Source of the DNA: Kofleriaceae bacterium
GTDB taxonomy: Bacteria; Myxococcota_A; Polyangia; Haliangiales; Haliangiaceae
NCBI GenBank assembly: GCA_020633495.1
Contig: JACKDR010000007.1
Span: forward strand, 260,120 to 324,119
Reading direction: 5' to 3'
DNA length: 64,000 nucleotides
Both the position numbers and the translations under genes were made by a program. This document shows positions 17,123 through 25,410 of the stretch, one piece after another; the first letter of the stretch is position 1, and every line of letters begins with the position of its first letter. A model generated the notes under the pieces. It saw only the letters and a program-made list of their open reading frames with translations, made no database searches and was not told where the DNA came from.

Positions 17123-18205
17123 TCAGTTGCTCTTGGCCTCGCCGGCGTGCTCGGCCTTCATCAGGCCCTCGAAGGTCACGCCGACCTGCGAGCCGCCCGA
17201 GAACACCGAGCCGGTGGTCTTGTCGGCGTAGCGCTTCTTGACCAGCGTGTAGATGTCGTCGGGCAGGGCGATGTAGCCGACGTCGGCGGCCAGCTCCTTG
17301 GCGTGCTCGAGGTAGAACTCGACGAACGCCTGGACGTTGCCCTTGGCGAGCGCCTTGGTCGAGACGTAGATGAAGATCGGCCGCGACAGCGGCTGGTAGG
17401 TGCCGTCGTTGACGGTCTGCTCGCTGGGCGTCACCGGGCCGTTGCCGCCGTCGATCGGGACGACCTTCAGCTTGTCCTGGTTCTCCTTGAAGTAGGCGTA
17501 GCCGAAGAAGCCGAGCGCGCCGGGGTCGCCGGCGACGCCGGTGACCAGGACGTTGTCGTCCTCGTTCGAGGTGTAGTCGCCGCGGCTGGAGTGCTCCTTG
17601 CCGACGATCGCCTGGGTGAAGTAGTCGTAGGTGCCCGAGTCGGTGCCCGGGCCGAACAGGACCAGCTTCTTGTCGGGCCAGCCGTCGCGGATCTGCGACC
17701 AGTTGGTGATCTTGTCGGCGGCCTCCGGCTCCCACATCTTCTTGAGCTCGGCGACGGTGAGGTTGTCGACCCAGTCGGCCGCCTTGTTGACGACGACGGC
17801 GAGGCCGTCGTACGCGACCGCCAGCTCGATGTAGTCGATGCCGGCGCTCTTGCAGGTCTCGGCCTCCTCGGTCTTGATCGGGCGCGACGCGCCGCTGACG
17901 TCGAGCTCGCCGCGGCAGAACTTCTTGAAGCCGCCGCCGGTGCCCGAGGCGCCGACCGTGACGTCGCCCTTGCCGGCGCGCTGGAACTCCTCGGCGACCG
18001 CCTGGCTGATCAGGAAGACGGTGCTGGAGCCGTCGACCTTGACGATGCCGCCGCCGGATGGCGCGGTCTGGCCGCTGCCGCTGCCCGACTCGGAGGTCTT
18101 GCTGCTGCCGGAGCCCTCCTTGCGCTTGGAGCAGCCGGTGGCGACGAGGGCGGGGACGGCGAGGAACAGGAGCAACGCTCCCAGGGTGCGCTTGGCGTGC
18201 GTCAT
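17123..18205 (-). CDS. pstS: Phosphate-binding lipoprotein
   Basis: A 360-residue periplasmic receptor for phosphate. The ATG chosen starts a signal peptide ending LVATGC, so it is lipid-anchored; an earlier GTG would run into the Pho box and is unlikely. The phosphate-binding PBP-like domain shows VDGSSTVFLISQAVAEEF, GASGTGGGFKKFCRGE and FGPGTDSGTYDYFTQAI, which carry the Ser, Arg and Asp ligands of the family. It is the first gene of the pst operon, with three PhoB-like repeats only 26 bases upstream of the ATG. Confidence 0.95.
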   Translation of the reverse strand: MTHAKRTLGALLLFLAVPALVATGCSKRKEGSGSSKTSESGSGSGQTAPSGGGIVKVDGSSTVFLISQAVAEEFQRAGKGDVTVGASGTGGGFKKFCRGELDVSGASRPIKTEEAETCKSAGIDYIELAVAYDGLAVVVNKAADWVDNLTVAELKKMWEPEAADKITNWSQIRDGWPDKKLVLFGPGTDSGTYDYFTQAIVGKEHSSRGDYTSNEDDNVLVTGVAGDPGALGFFGYAYFKENQDKLKVVPIDGGNGPVTPSEQTVNDGTYQPLSRPIFIYVSTKALAKGNVQAFVEFYLEHAKELAADVGYIALPDDIYTLVKKRYADKTTGSVFSGGSQVGVTFEGLMKAEHAGEAKSN

Positions 18206-18231
18206 GGCTGGCTGCAAACTGGCAAGGTCGT

Positions 18232-18260
18232 GTGACGGGACTGTCACAGCGTTGCGACAG
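18232..18260 (-). promoter_or_regulatory. Pho-box-like triple repeat before pstS
   Basis: On the minus strand heptamers CTGTCGC, CTGTGAC and CCGTCAC lie in tandem with an exact 11-base period. The first two form an 18-bp box close to the enterobacterial Pho box. PhoB binding here would drive pstSCAB on phosphate starvation. The leader between the box and the ATG is very short. Confidence 0.78.
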
Positions 18261-18293
18261 TTGGGGGCGAGCCCGTCATCTGCTCCAAGGTGC

Positions 18294-20036
18294 CTAGATC
18301 GCTGGTGAATCTTCCGCGTGCGCGGTTGTCGCAGCCGGGATCTCGACCCAGAACGTGGTGCCGCGGGGCTCGTTGGGCTCGACCCCGACCTCGCCGCCCA
18401 TGTTCTCGACCAGGTGCTTGACGATGGACAGGCCCAGGCCGGTGCCGCCGATCTCGCGGGAGCGCCCGGGGTCGACCCGGTAGAAGCGCTCGAAGATGCG
18501 CTCGCGGTGGCGCGGCGCCACGCCGGGGCCGTCGTCGCTGATCATCAGGCGGATCCGGGGGCCGCGGCGCTCGGCCTCGACCCAGACGTGGCCGCCCTTG
18601 TCGTTGTACTTGGTGGCGTTGTCGATCAGGTTGACCAGGACCTGGTCGAGCGCGATCGGGTCGGCCTGGACCTGGAGGTCGGGGGCGATGTCGGCGGTGA
18701 CCGTGACGCCGCGCGCCGCCGCGCCGTCGGCCAGCGACGCGGTGGCCTGGGTGACCGCGGCCCGCGCCGACACCGCGGCGAGCTCGAGGCCGTACTGGCC
18801 GGCCTCGAGCCGCGACAGGTCGAGCAGGTCGGCGAGGATCCGGGTCAGCCGCTCGGCGTTGCGGTGCATGCCGTCGATCAGGCGGTCGGCGATCCTGGGG
18901 TCGTCCTTGGCGCCGGAGATCAGCGTCTCGGCGTTGGCGCGGATGATGCTGACCGGGGTGCGCAGCTCGTGCGAGACGTTGGCGACGAAGTCGCTGCGGA
19001 TGGTCTCGAGCCGGCGCACCGCGGTGACGTCCTCGAGCAGCAGCAGGCAGCCGCGCCCGGTCGGCAGCGGCACGACCCGCGCGGTGATCCGCGCGCCGCC
19101 GGGCGACTGGACCTCGACCGCGGTCGGGCGGTCGGGGCGGCGCACCAGGTCGACCAGGCCGGGCAGGCGGACGTGATCGATGAAGGCCTCGCCCACCGGC
19201 ACCGTCGGCAGCTCGAGCAGCTCGCGGGCGGCCTCGTTCATGACCGTGATCCGGCGGTCGGCGTCGAGCCCGATGACGCCGTGGCTGACGCCGTCGAGCA
19301 CCGACGACAGGATCGCGCGCTCGTGGTCGAGCGCGGCGGCGCCGCGGTCGAGGTCGTCGGCGAGGTGGTTGATCCAGATGCCGACGTCGCCGAGGTCGTC
19401 GCCGTCGACGATCGGCACCCGACGCGACCGGCCCATCGCCATGTCGCGGGTCCGCGCCGACAGGTCGCGGACCGCGCGGTCCATCAGCCACGACGCCAGC
19501 AGCGTCATCAGCAGCGCGACGACGACGCCGACCACCGCGGCGATCGCGATCAGGAAGTGCAGGCGCTGGTAGGCCGGCTGCAGGTCGAGCGTGGTCTCGG
19601 CCAGGCGCAGGACGCCGCGCCGGCCGTCGGCGCGGACCCACGGGGTCGCGACCACGACGCGGCCGCCGCGCCGCGCCACCCCGACCGTGCCCTCGCCGAG
19701 CGCGGTCCGGACCTCGGGCTGGCCCAGGACGTCGTGGGCGCCCTGCGCCCCCGCCGAGGTGCCCAGCGGCGCGCCGTCGGAGGCGAACACCTCGACCCGC
19801 GCGCCGGTGGCGGTCGCGAGCTGCTCGGCGAGCACGCCGGCGGCGTCGTCGTCGAGGTGCGGCGCGCTCTCGACCGCGAGCCGGGCGACCCGCGCGGCCC
19901 GGATCAGCTCGCTCTCGAGGCGGGCGTCGACGGTGGTCGCGACCTCGCGACGCAGCAGCAGGGTCGAGACGAGTCCGACCACCAGGATGAGCGCGATCGA
20001 CGCCGCGAACAGCCGGGTGCGGACTCCGCGCGTCAT
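18294..20036 (-). CDS. phoR: Phosphate regulon sensor histidine kinase
   Basis: A 580-residue membrane kinase. It has TM1 (ASIALILVVGLVSTLLL), an extracytoplasmic domain of about 130 residues, TM2 (LIAIAAVVGVVVALLMTLLA), HAMP, a PAS domain (GVSHGVIGLDADRRITVMNE), HisKA with His356 in VSHELRTPVS, and a HATPase with NLIDNATKYN and GTGLGLSIVKHLV. The larger sensor loop differs from the short E. coli PhoR. Its ATG overlaps the phoB stop (ATGA). The gene pair phoB-phoR directly before pstSCAB supports the phosphate role. Confidence 0.93.
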   Translation of the reverse strand: MTRGVRTRLFAASIALILVVGLVSTLLLRREVATTVDARLESELIRAARVARLAVESAPHLDDDAAGVLAEQLATATGARVEVFASDGAPLGTSAGAQGAHDVLGQPEVRTALGEGTVGVARRGGRVVVATPWVRADGRRGVLRLAETTLDLQPAYQRLHFLIAIAAVVGVVVALLMTLLASWLMDRAVRDLSARTRDMAMGRSRRVPIVDGDDLGDVGIWINHLADDLDRGAAALDHERAILSSVLDGVSHGVIGLDADRRITVMNEAARELLELPTVPVGEAFIDHVRLPGLVDLVRRPDRPTAVEVQSPGGARITARVVPLPTGRGCLLLLEDVTAVRRLETIRSDFVANVSHELRTPVSIIRANAETLISGAKDDPRIADRLIDGMHRNAERLTRILADLLDLSRLEAGQYGLELAAVSARAAVTQATASLADGAAARGVTVTADIAPDLQVQADPIALDQVLVNLIDNATKYNDKGGHVWVEAERRGPRIRLMISDDGPGVAPRHRERIFERFYRVDPGRSREIGGTGLGLSIVKHLVENMGGEVGVEPNEPRGTTFWVEIPAATTAHAEDSPAI

Positions 20037-20737
20037 CCAGCCTCTTCGTCGGGGTTGTCGCGGAACCGGTAGCCGACGCCGCGCAGGGTCTCGACGTAGT
20101 TGCCGGCGTCGCCGAGCTTCTCGCGCAGGCGCTTGACGTGGGTGTCGACGGTGCGGGTCGTGACCTCGGCGTCGATGCCCCAGACGTCGCTGAGCAGCGC
20201 GTCGCGGGTCTGGACCCGGCCCTTGCGCGACATGAACGCGTAGAGCAGGCGGAACTCGAGCGCGGTGAGGCTGATCTCCTTGTCGTCGACCCAGGCGCGG
20301 TGGGCCTCGCGGTCGACGCGGAGCCGGCCGAAGCGGACGATCTCGGGCTCGGCGTCGGTCTTCTGGGCCCGGCGCAGCAGGGCGCGGATGCGCAGGATCA
20401 GCTCGCGGACGCTGAACGGCTTGACGACGTAGTCGTCGGCGCCGACCTCGAAGCCGACGACCCGATCGATCTCGCTGCCCTTGGCGGTGCACATGATGAT
20501 CGGGATCTCGCGCGTGCGCTCGGACTCGCGCAGCCGGCGGCAGACCTCGGTGCCCGACAGATCGGGCAGCATCAGGTCGAGCACGATCGCGTCGGGCAGG
20601 GGATCCTGGTTGGCGGCGTCGACGCCGCCCTGGCCGGTCGCGGCCAGGCGGGTCAGGTAGCCCTCGCGCTGGAGGTTGTACTCCAGGGTGGCGGCCAGGT
20701 CGGTTTCGTCCTCGACGATCAGGATGAGGCCCTGCAT
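20033..20737 (-). CDS. phoB: Phosphate regulon response regulator
   Basis: A 234-residue OmpR/PhoB-type regulator. The receiver has phospho-acceptor Asp54 (VLDLMLPDLSG), switch Thr in CTAKG and Lys in VKPFS; the C-terminal winged helix carries LTALEFRLLYAF and TVDTHVKRLREKLGD and ends GVGYRFRDNP. Pho-box-like repeats 24-52 bases upstream of its ATG suggest self-activation. It would bind the similar boxes before pstS and the porin gene. Confidence 0.94.
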   Translation of the reverse strand: MQGLILIVEDETDLAATLEYNLQREGYLTRLAATGQGGVDAANQDPLPDAIVLDLMLPDLSGTEVCRRLRESERTREIPIIMCTAKGSEIDRVVGFEVGADDYVVKPFSVRELILRIRALLRRAQKTDAEPEIVRFGRLRVDREAHRAWVDDKEISLTALEFRLLYAFMSRKGRVQTRDALLSDVWGIDAEVTTRTVDTHVKRLREKLGDAGNYVETLRGVGYRFRDNPDEEAG

Positions 20738-20760
20738 GGTCCAGCCTTAGCACGCACGAC

Positions 20761-20789
20761 GTTACACCCCCGTGACGTCGTGGTGACGG
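20761..20789 (-). promoter_or_regulatory. Pho-box-like repeat before phoB
   Basis: On the minus strand heptamers CCGTCAC, ACGTCAC and GTGTAAC follow with an 11-base period, ending 24 bases before the phoB ATG. The first two are the same words as in the porin box in reversed order. This suggests autoregulation of phoBR. Confidence 0.65.
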
Positions 20790-20846
20790 CCTGCGACGTC
20801 CGTGTCATCGCGGCGCCGGCGGATCCCCGGCGGCGGCCGGCGTGGC

Positions 20847-21140
20847 TCAGGGCAGCTCGATGACGGGGTCGTCGTCGTTGCGCCGGTACAGCAGGATCGT
20901 GTTGCCCAGGACCTGGGCGACCTGGCTCTGGGTCCGGGTCGCGAGATCCTCGGCGGCCTCGTGGCGGTCGAGCGCGGCGGCCTCGAGCAGCTTCACCTTG
21001 ATCAGCTCGTGATCGGTGAGGGCCTGCGAGACGGCCAGGACGAACGGCTCGCTGAGGCCGTCCTTGCCGATGTGGGCCACCGGCGCCATGGCGTGACCCA
21101 GGGCGCGGAGGTGGCGGCGCTGCTTGCCGGTGAGGGACAT
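20847..21140 (-). CDS. yhbY: YhbY/CRM-domain RNA-binding protein
   Basis: A 97-residue single CRM-domain protein, the family that associates with pre-50S ribosomes. It shows LTGKQRRHLRALGH at the start, the GxxG loop HIGKDGLSE and the end VAQVLGNTILLYRR. The ATG lies directly after a terminator-like hairpin with no room for a ribosome site, so either translation is leaderless or unusual, or the hairpin is part of its control. Confidence 0.93.
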   Translation of the reverse strand: MSLTGKQRRHLRALGHAMAPVAHIGKDGLSEPFVLAVSQALTDHELIKVKLLEAAALDRHEAAEDLATRTQSQVAQVLGNTILLYRRNDDDPVIELP

Positions 21141-21171
21141 GAAAAGGGCGCCCGTTGTAGCCGGGCGCCCT
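21141..21171 (-). terminator. Intrinsic terminator after MYXO-CTERM gene, touching yhbY start
   Basis: On the minus strand a perfect ten-base stem AGGGCGCCCG/CGGGCGCCCT with a seven-base loop is followed by TTTC and at once the yhbY ATG. It is 50 bases after the stop of the MYXO-CTERM gene, so it should end that transcript. Confidence 0.7.
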
Positions 21172-21220
21172 GCGGGGAGCAAGCGGAGATGTGCGCCGCG
21201 GCCGGCGCGACGGCCCGCGG

Positions 21221-22456
21221 CTAGGCGCGGCGGCGCCGCGCCAGCAGGCCGACCAGGGCCAGGCCCAGCAGGCCCAGCGACGAGCCCGAGCCGCCGCCGG
21301 CCGAGCAGCCGCTGACCAGCTCCGAGGGCGACGGGTCGTCGGGGTTGCCGCCGGCGCCGGGGTCGTCGGGGTTGCCGCCGGTGCCGTCGCCGCCGCCGCC
21401 CGAGGTCGACAGCTGGACGGTGATCTGCGCGGTGCCGACCTGCTCGCCGCTGTCGTAGGCGCGGGTCTCGACCTGGTGGGCGCCGGCGCTCAGCGACGGG
21501 CTGGTCGTGAACGTGAACGGCGCCGACGACAGGGTCTCGGCCAGGGCGCCGTCGATCCACAGCTCGACCCGGGCCACCGCGCCGTCGTCCGAGGCCGACG
21601 CCGACACCGCGAAGCCGGGCGCCACCGTGGCGCCGTCGGCCGGCGACGTGATCGCGACGGTCGGGATCGTGTCGGTGCCGGCCGGCCCGATGCGCTGCAT
21701 CAGGAACTGGTAGCTGTTCTGGTTGGTGCCGCACTCGCCCTGCAGGCCGCACTGCCGCGACTGGTACTCGCCGCAGCTGACGCTCTGGTCCTTGAACGAC
21801 TGCAGGCCGTTGTACTGCAGGTAGGTCATCGGGTCCGACGCCAGCAGCTCGTGGTCGGCGCCGAACGAGTGCGCGGTCTCCTGGCCGACGACCTCGCAGA
21901 TGGTCTCGGCGTCGCCGCCGAAGGCGTCGGCGAACGTGAAGACGATCGAGTTGGGGATGACGTTGCAGCCGATCGTGAACGGCGACACGCCGCCGACGTT
22001 GGGGTCCATGCCGATGACGCCGGGCTGGGTCGTGACGATCGACTCGTAGTGCGGGACGTTGCCGGGGTCGACGTCGGTGACGACGACGTTGAAGGGCGCC
22101 CACATGTTGCGGACGCACGACATGATCTGGTCCCACTTGGCCTGGGTCGTGGACCACGCCGGCACCGCGGTGGTCTGGCTGACCAGCGTCGAGCGGTTGG
22201 TGCGGGCGTCGTTGTCGCCGGGGCTGAGCGTGGTCCCGACGTGGTTCATGTAGATGATCGTCTGGCCGGCGGCGGCGAGGACGCCGGTCGAGGGCAGGAC
22301 CTGCCGGACCGTCTGCACGCCGGTCGGCTTCTCCGCGACCATCCAGCCCTGCACCGGGGCGACGTAGGGCTCGGGGGCGGATTCGTGCGACTCCGCCAGG
22401 GCGGTGGCGGGGAGGGTGAGCAACGAGCCGAGGATGGCAAGACGGAGGGTTCGCAT
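21221..22456 (-). CDS. Secreted metzincin-like protein with MYXO-CTERM tail
   Basis: A 411-residue secreted protein. After the signal peptide (LPATALAES) a protease-like domain of about 230 residues contains QETAHSFGADHE and DPMTY, which match the zinc motif and Met-turn of metzincins except that the first zinc His is Gln. An Ig-like domain follows (VAITSPADGATV to AQITVQL), then a Gly/Asp/Pro-rich spacer and a C-terminal GCSAGG, hydrophobic helix and Arg cluster: a MYXO-CTERM sorting signal. It is probably anchored on or released from the surface by myxosortase. Whether it is an active protease is doubtful. Confidence 0.83.
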   Translation of the reverse strand: MRTLRLAILGSLLTLPATALAESHESAPEPYVAPVQGWMVAEKPTGVQTVRQVLPSTGVLAAAGQTIIYMNHVGTTLSPGDNDARTNRSTLVSQTTAVPAWSTTQAKWDQIMSCVRNMWAPFNVVVTDVDPGNVPHYESIVTTQPGVIGMDPNVGGVSPFTIGCNVIPNSIVFTFADAFGGDAETICEVVGQETAHSFGADHELLASDPMTYLQYNGLQSFKDQSVSCGEYQSRQCGLQGECGTNQNSYQFLMQRIGPAGTDTIPTVAITSPADGATVAPGFAVSASASDDGAVARVELWIDGALAETLSSAPFTFTTSPSLSAGAHQVETRAYDSGEQVGTAQITVQLSTSGGGGDGTGGNPDDPGAGGNPDDPSPSELVSGCSAGGGSGSSLGLLGLALVGLLARRRRA

Positions 22457-22499
22457 CGTGGGGGCCCCTGGGGTGGTTGGTCCGGCACCGGGACCTAGA

Positions 22500-22512
22500 G
22501 CACGTCACGTGC
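22500..22512. promoter_or_regulatory. Palindrome upstream of MYXO-CTERM gene
   Basis: Perfect palindrome GCACGT-C-ACGTGC, 44 bases before the ATG of the metzincin-like gene. It could be an operator. The rest of the 247-bp gap (22457-22703) shows nothing else I can name. Confidence 0.3.
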
Positions 22513-22703
22513 CGCGCTGGGGTCATCGAACCGCAGTTACTCTCGCCATGGATCTCCAGGGGTTGGCTCGAGGCGGGGGCCGCCCGCGACACCCTCGAGG
22601 TGGGTGCTGGACGCAGGACGTGGAGACTCACCCCCCATGGAGGCGAGCGGTCGCAGCCATGCCAGGGCCGGTCAGCGCACCGCGGTGCGGACCGGCGCGG
22701 CGA

Positions 22704-24011
22704 TCAGCCGCAGGCGGCCTCGACGTCGTCGATCGACGTCGGCGCGCGGGCGGTCAGGACCTCGTGGCCGTCGGCGGTGATGACGACGTCGTCCTCGATG
22801 CGGACGCCGATGCCGCGGTACTCGGCGGGGACGTCGGCGGCGTCGACCGCGACGTACAGGCCGGGCTCGATCGTGATCACCATGCCGGCCTCGAGCGGGC
22901 GGGCCGCGCCGGACCGGGTGTAGGCGCCGACGTCGTGGACGTCCATGCCCAGCCAGTGCGAGGTGCCGTGCATGTAGAAGCGCTTGTACGAGGCGTCGGC
23001 GATGCGGTCGTCGACCGAGCCGGCGAGCAGGCCGAGGTCGACCATCGCCTGGGTCAGGCGGCGGATGCAGTGCTCGTGGAGGCGGTCGAGGGTGGCGCCC
23101 GGGGCGGCCAGCTCGATCGCGCCGCGCTGGGCGTCGAGCACCGCCTCGTAGATCGCGCGCTGCGGCCCGGTGAACCGGCCGCTGGCCGGGAACGTGCGGG
23201 TCACGTCGGCGGTGTAGTGGCCGTACTCGCAGCCGGCGTCGACCAGCACCAGGTCGCCCTCGGCGATCGCGCAGGCGTTGTCGACGTAGTGCAGCACGGT
23301 CGCGTTCTCGCCGGCGCCGACGATCGTGCCGTAGCCGGGGCCGGCGCCGCCGCGGTGGCGGAAGGTGTAGTCGATCACCGCCTCGAGCTCGTACTCGAAG
23401 GTGCCGGGGCGGCCCGCCGCCATCGCGGCGAGGTGGGCATCGACGGTGATCGCCGCGGCCTTGCGCAGCACCGCCAGCTCCTCGGGGCTCTTGATCAGGC
23501 GCTGCTCGTGGAGCGCGACCCGCGGATCGACGACCGCGCGGGGCGGGCGGCGGCCGCGCTTCTCGGTGCGGCGCAGGCGGGCCAGCGCCGCGGTGATGAC
23601 CTTGTCCATCGCGTCGTCGAGGCCCAGCGAGTAGTGCAGCTCCTCGTGGTTGGCGATCAGGTCCCAGAGCCGGGTCGACAGCTCGGCGATCGGGTACGCG
23701 GCGTCGGCGCCGTAGCGGTCGCGCGCGCCCTCGATGCCGGCGCGGCGGCCGTCCCAGACCTCCATCTCGGGGTCGCGCGGCCGCACGAACATCACGACGC
23801 GCTCGGCGTCGGCGTTGCCGCGCAGCACCAGCACCGCCTCGGGCTCGGTGAAGCCGGTGAGGTAGTGCAGGTCGGAGTGCTGGCGGAACCGGTAGTGGCT
23901 GTCGCCGTTGCGCACCCGCTCCGGCAGCGACGCGACCACGGCGACGCCGCCGGGGCCCAGGGCACGCAGGTACGCCTCGCGGCGGGCGGCGAAGACCGAC
24001 GGATCGAGCAT
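22704..24011 (-). CDS. pepP: Xaa-Pro aminopeptidase
   Basis: A 435-residue cytoplasmic metallopeptidase (M24B) that removes the residue before a proline. The N-terminal creatinase-like domain (HYRFRQHSDLHYLTGF) is followed by the pita-bread domain with the metal ligands in order: DAGCEYGHYTADVTRTFPASG (two Asp), MHGTSHWLGMDVHD (His), TIEPGLYV (Glu) and GVRIEDDVVIT (Glu). The length matches E. coli PepP. The start ATG is chosen because the conserved fold begins at once after it; upstream sequence in frame is not protein-like. Confidence 0.93.
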   Translation of the reverse strand: MLDPSVFAARREAYLRALGPGGVAVVASLPERVRNGDSHYRFRQHSDLHYLTGFTEPEAVLVLRGNADAERVVMFVRPRDPEMEVWDGRRAGIEGARDRYGADAAYPIAELSTRLWDLIANHEELHYSLGLDDAMDKVITAALARLRRTEKRGRRPPRAVVDPRVALHEQRLIKSPEELAVLRKAAAITVDAHLAAMAAGRPGTFEYELEAVIDYTFRHRGGAGPGYGTIVGAGENATVLHYVDNACAIAEGDLVLVDAGCEYGHYTADVTRTFPASGRFTGPQRAIYEAVLDAQRGAIELAAPGATLDRLHEHCIRRLTQAMVDLGLLAGSVDDRIADASYKRFYMHGTSHWLGMDVHDVGAYTRSGAARPLEAGMVITIEPGLYVAVDAADVPAEYRGIGVRIEDDVVITADGHEVLTARAPTSIDDVEAACG

Positions 24012-24070
24012 CGACGGATCTATATCACCCAGCGCAACCCGCGCGGCGACCGCCGCGCCCGTCGCTGGGG

Positions 24071-24898
24071 TCAGGTCTCTTCGACGAACCGGACCAGGTC
24101 CTCGTCGACCGAGCGCCGCGACGTCACCGCCAGGCGGGCCAGCTCGTCGAGGGTGGGCGACGGCCGGGCCTCGGCGGCCCGCTCGAACACCAGGATCGGG
24201 ACCTCTCCGAGCCCCGGGGTCTCGCGCAGGGTCCGGACCACGTCCAGGCTGGTGCCACCGTCGGCGCCGCTGGCGACGTCCAGGATGATCGCCCGCGGCT
24301 CGAGCGCGGCGGCCAGCCGCGGCAGCTGGGCGGTCACCCGGGTCATCGACACCACCGTGTAGCCGCGGGCCGACAGCAGGGCGTCGAGCCGCTGCAGCGC
24401 GGCGCGGTCGCGGTCGATCAGCAGGACGACGCCGCGATCCGGCTCGGCGCCGGGGTCGGCGTGGGCGGCGTCGGCGGTCACGTCCTCGACCGCGATCTCC
24501 ATGGTCTGGTCGCCGCCGGAGCGGTAGACCGCCAGCGCGACCTTGTTGAGCAGCTCGTCGAGATCGAAGGGCTTCTCGATGACGTCGGTGGCGCCGAAGC
24601 GGACGCCGCCGTCCTGGGACAGGCCGTGCACCGCGGTCATGACCACGACCGGGACGTCGGCGTGACCCAGATCGCGTAGCGCGTCCAGGAACTGCCGGCC
24701 GTTCATCCCCGGCATCATGAGGTCCAGCAGGATCGCGTCCGGGCGGTGGGCGGCGATCTTGGTGATCGCGTCGGCGCCGTCGCTGGCCTTGTCGACCAGG
24801 TAGCCCTCGTCGGACAAGAGGCTCCCGACGGTGTCTCGGACGAGCGTCTCGTCGTCGACGACCAGGATGCGTCCCCCCTTCGTCACGGTGCTCCCCAT
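24071..24898 (-). CDS. Tandem receiver protein, second receiver degenerate
   Basis: A 275-residue response regulator without an output domain. Receiver 1 (about residues 9-130) has DDE, phospho-acceptor Asp59 (LLDLMMPGMNG), Thr in VMTAVHG and Lys in EKPFD. Receiver 2 (about 150-265) keeps LLIDRDR and ILDVASGADGG but has lost the usual Lys region, so it may be a docking domain. It is divergent from the PP2C operon across 56 bp, which suggests shared control. It could shuttle phosphate or bind a partner. Confidence 0.87.
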   Translation of the reverse strand: MGSTVTKGGRILVVDDETLVRDTVGSLLSDEGYLVDKASDGADAITKIAAHRPDAILLDLMMPGMNGRQFLDALRDLGHADVPVVVMTAVHGLSQDGGVRFGATDVIEKPFDLDELLNKVALAVYRSGGDQTMEIAVEDVTADAAHADPGAEPDRGVVLLIDRDRAALQRLDALLSARGYTVVSMTRVTAQLPRLAAALEPRAIILDVASGADGGTSLDVVRTLRETPGLGEVPILVFERAAEARPSPTLDELARLAVTSRRSVDEDLVRFVEET

Positions 24899-24954
24899 CG
24901 TGAGTACCCGCGCACTGTACCACGCGCCCCGCCGGGCGGTGTAGCATCGGCTCG

Positions 24955-25410
24955 ATGGCGACGCCGGCCGACCACGCGGCCCATCTGGAGTCCTTGCGTC
25001 CGGCCGTGCTGGCCCGCCTGGTCGAGATCCGAGGATCTCTGGATCACGCGCTGGGGCGCGTCCCCGAGGCCGAGGCCCGGGAGCACCTCGACGCGGTCTT
25101 GCGTCACATGCAGGCGTACATCGCGACCTGGGACTGGCGGCTCCATCGGGCGTTCTTGCAGTCGTACCTGGCGCTGCGCGCCGGCGACGGCATGAGCTCC
25201 GACGACGTCATCCACGTCCTGGCCGCGGTCGGCGACGTCGTCGTCGAGGCGGTCCGGGCCCAGGCCCGGAGCTCGACCGACCAGGAGGTCGTGGTCGCCG
25301 TGACCAAGGTCAACGCCCACACCGTGCGCGGCGTCATCGACCTGGTCGCCGAGGAGCTGGAGCGCCGCCGCGCCCAGCGCGACCAGCTGCTGCGCGGAGG
25401 GGCGCCGTGA
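24955..25410 (+). CDS. Small helical protein of PP2C operon
   Basis: A 151-residue soluble, all-helical protein of no family that I can name. Its helix pattern (YIATWDWRLHRAFLQSYLAL, then DDVIHVLAAVGDVVVEAV) resembles a stretch in the tail of the PP2C protein encoded next, and more loosely RsbR-type N-terminal sensor domains; that similarity is by eye only. Its stop overlaps the GTG start of the PP2C gene (GTGA), so they are coupled. It may be a partner or regulator of the phosphatase. Confidence 0.7.
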   Translation: MATPADHAAHLESLRPAVLARLVEIRGSLDHALGRVPEAEAREHLDAVLRHMQAYIATWDWRLHRAFLQSYLALRAGDGMSSDDVIHVLAAVGDVVVEAVRAQARSSTDQEVVVAVTKVNAHTVRGVIDLVAEELERRRAQRDQLLRGGAP

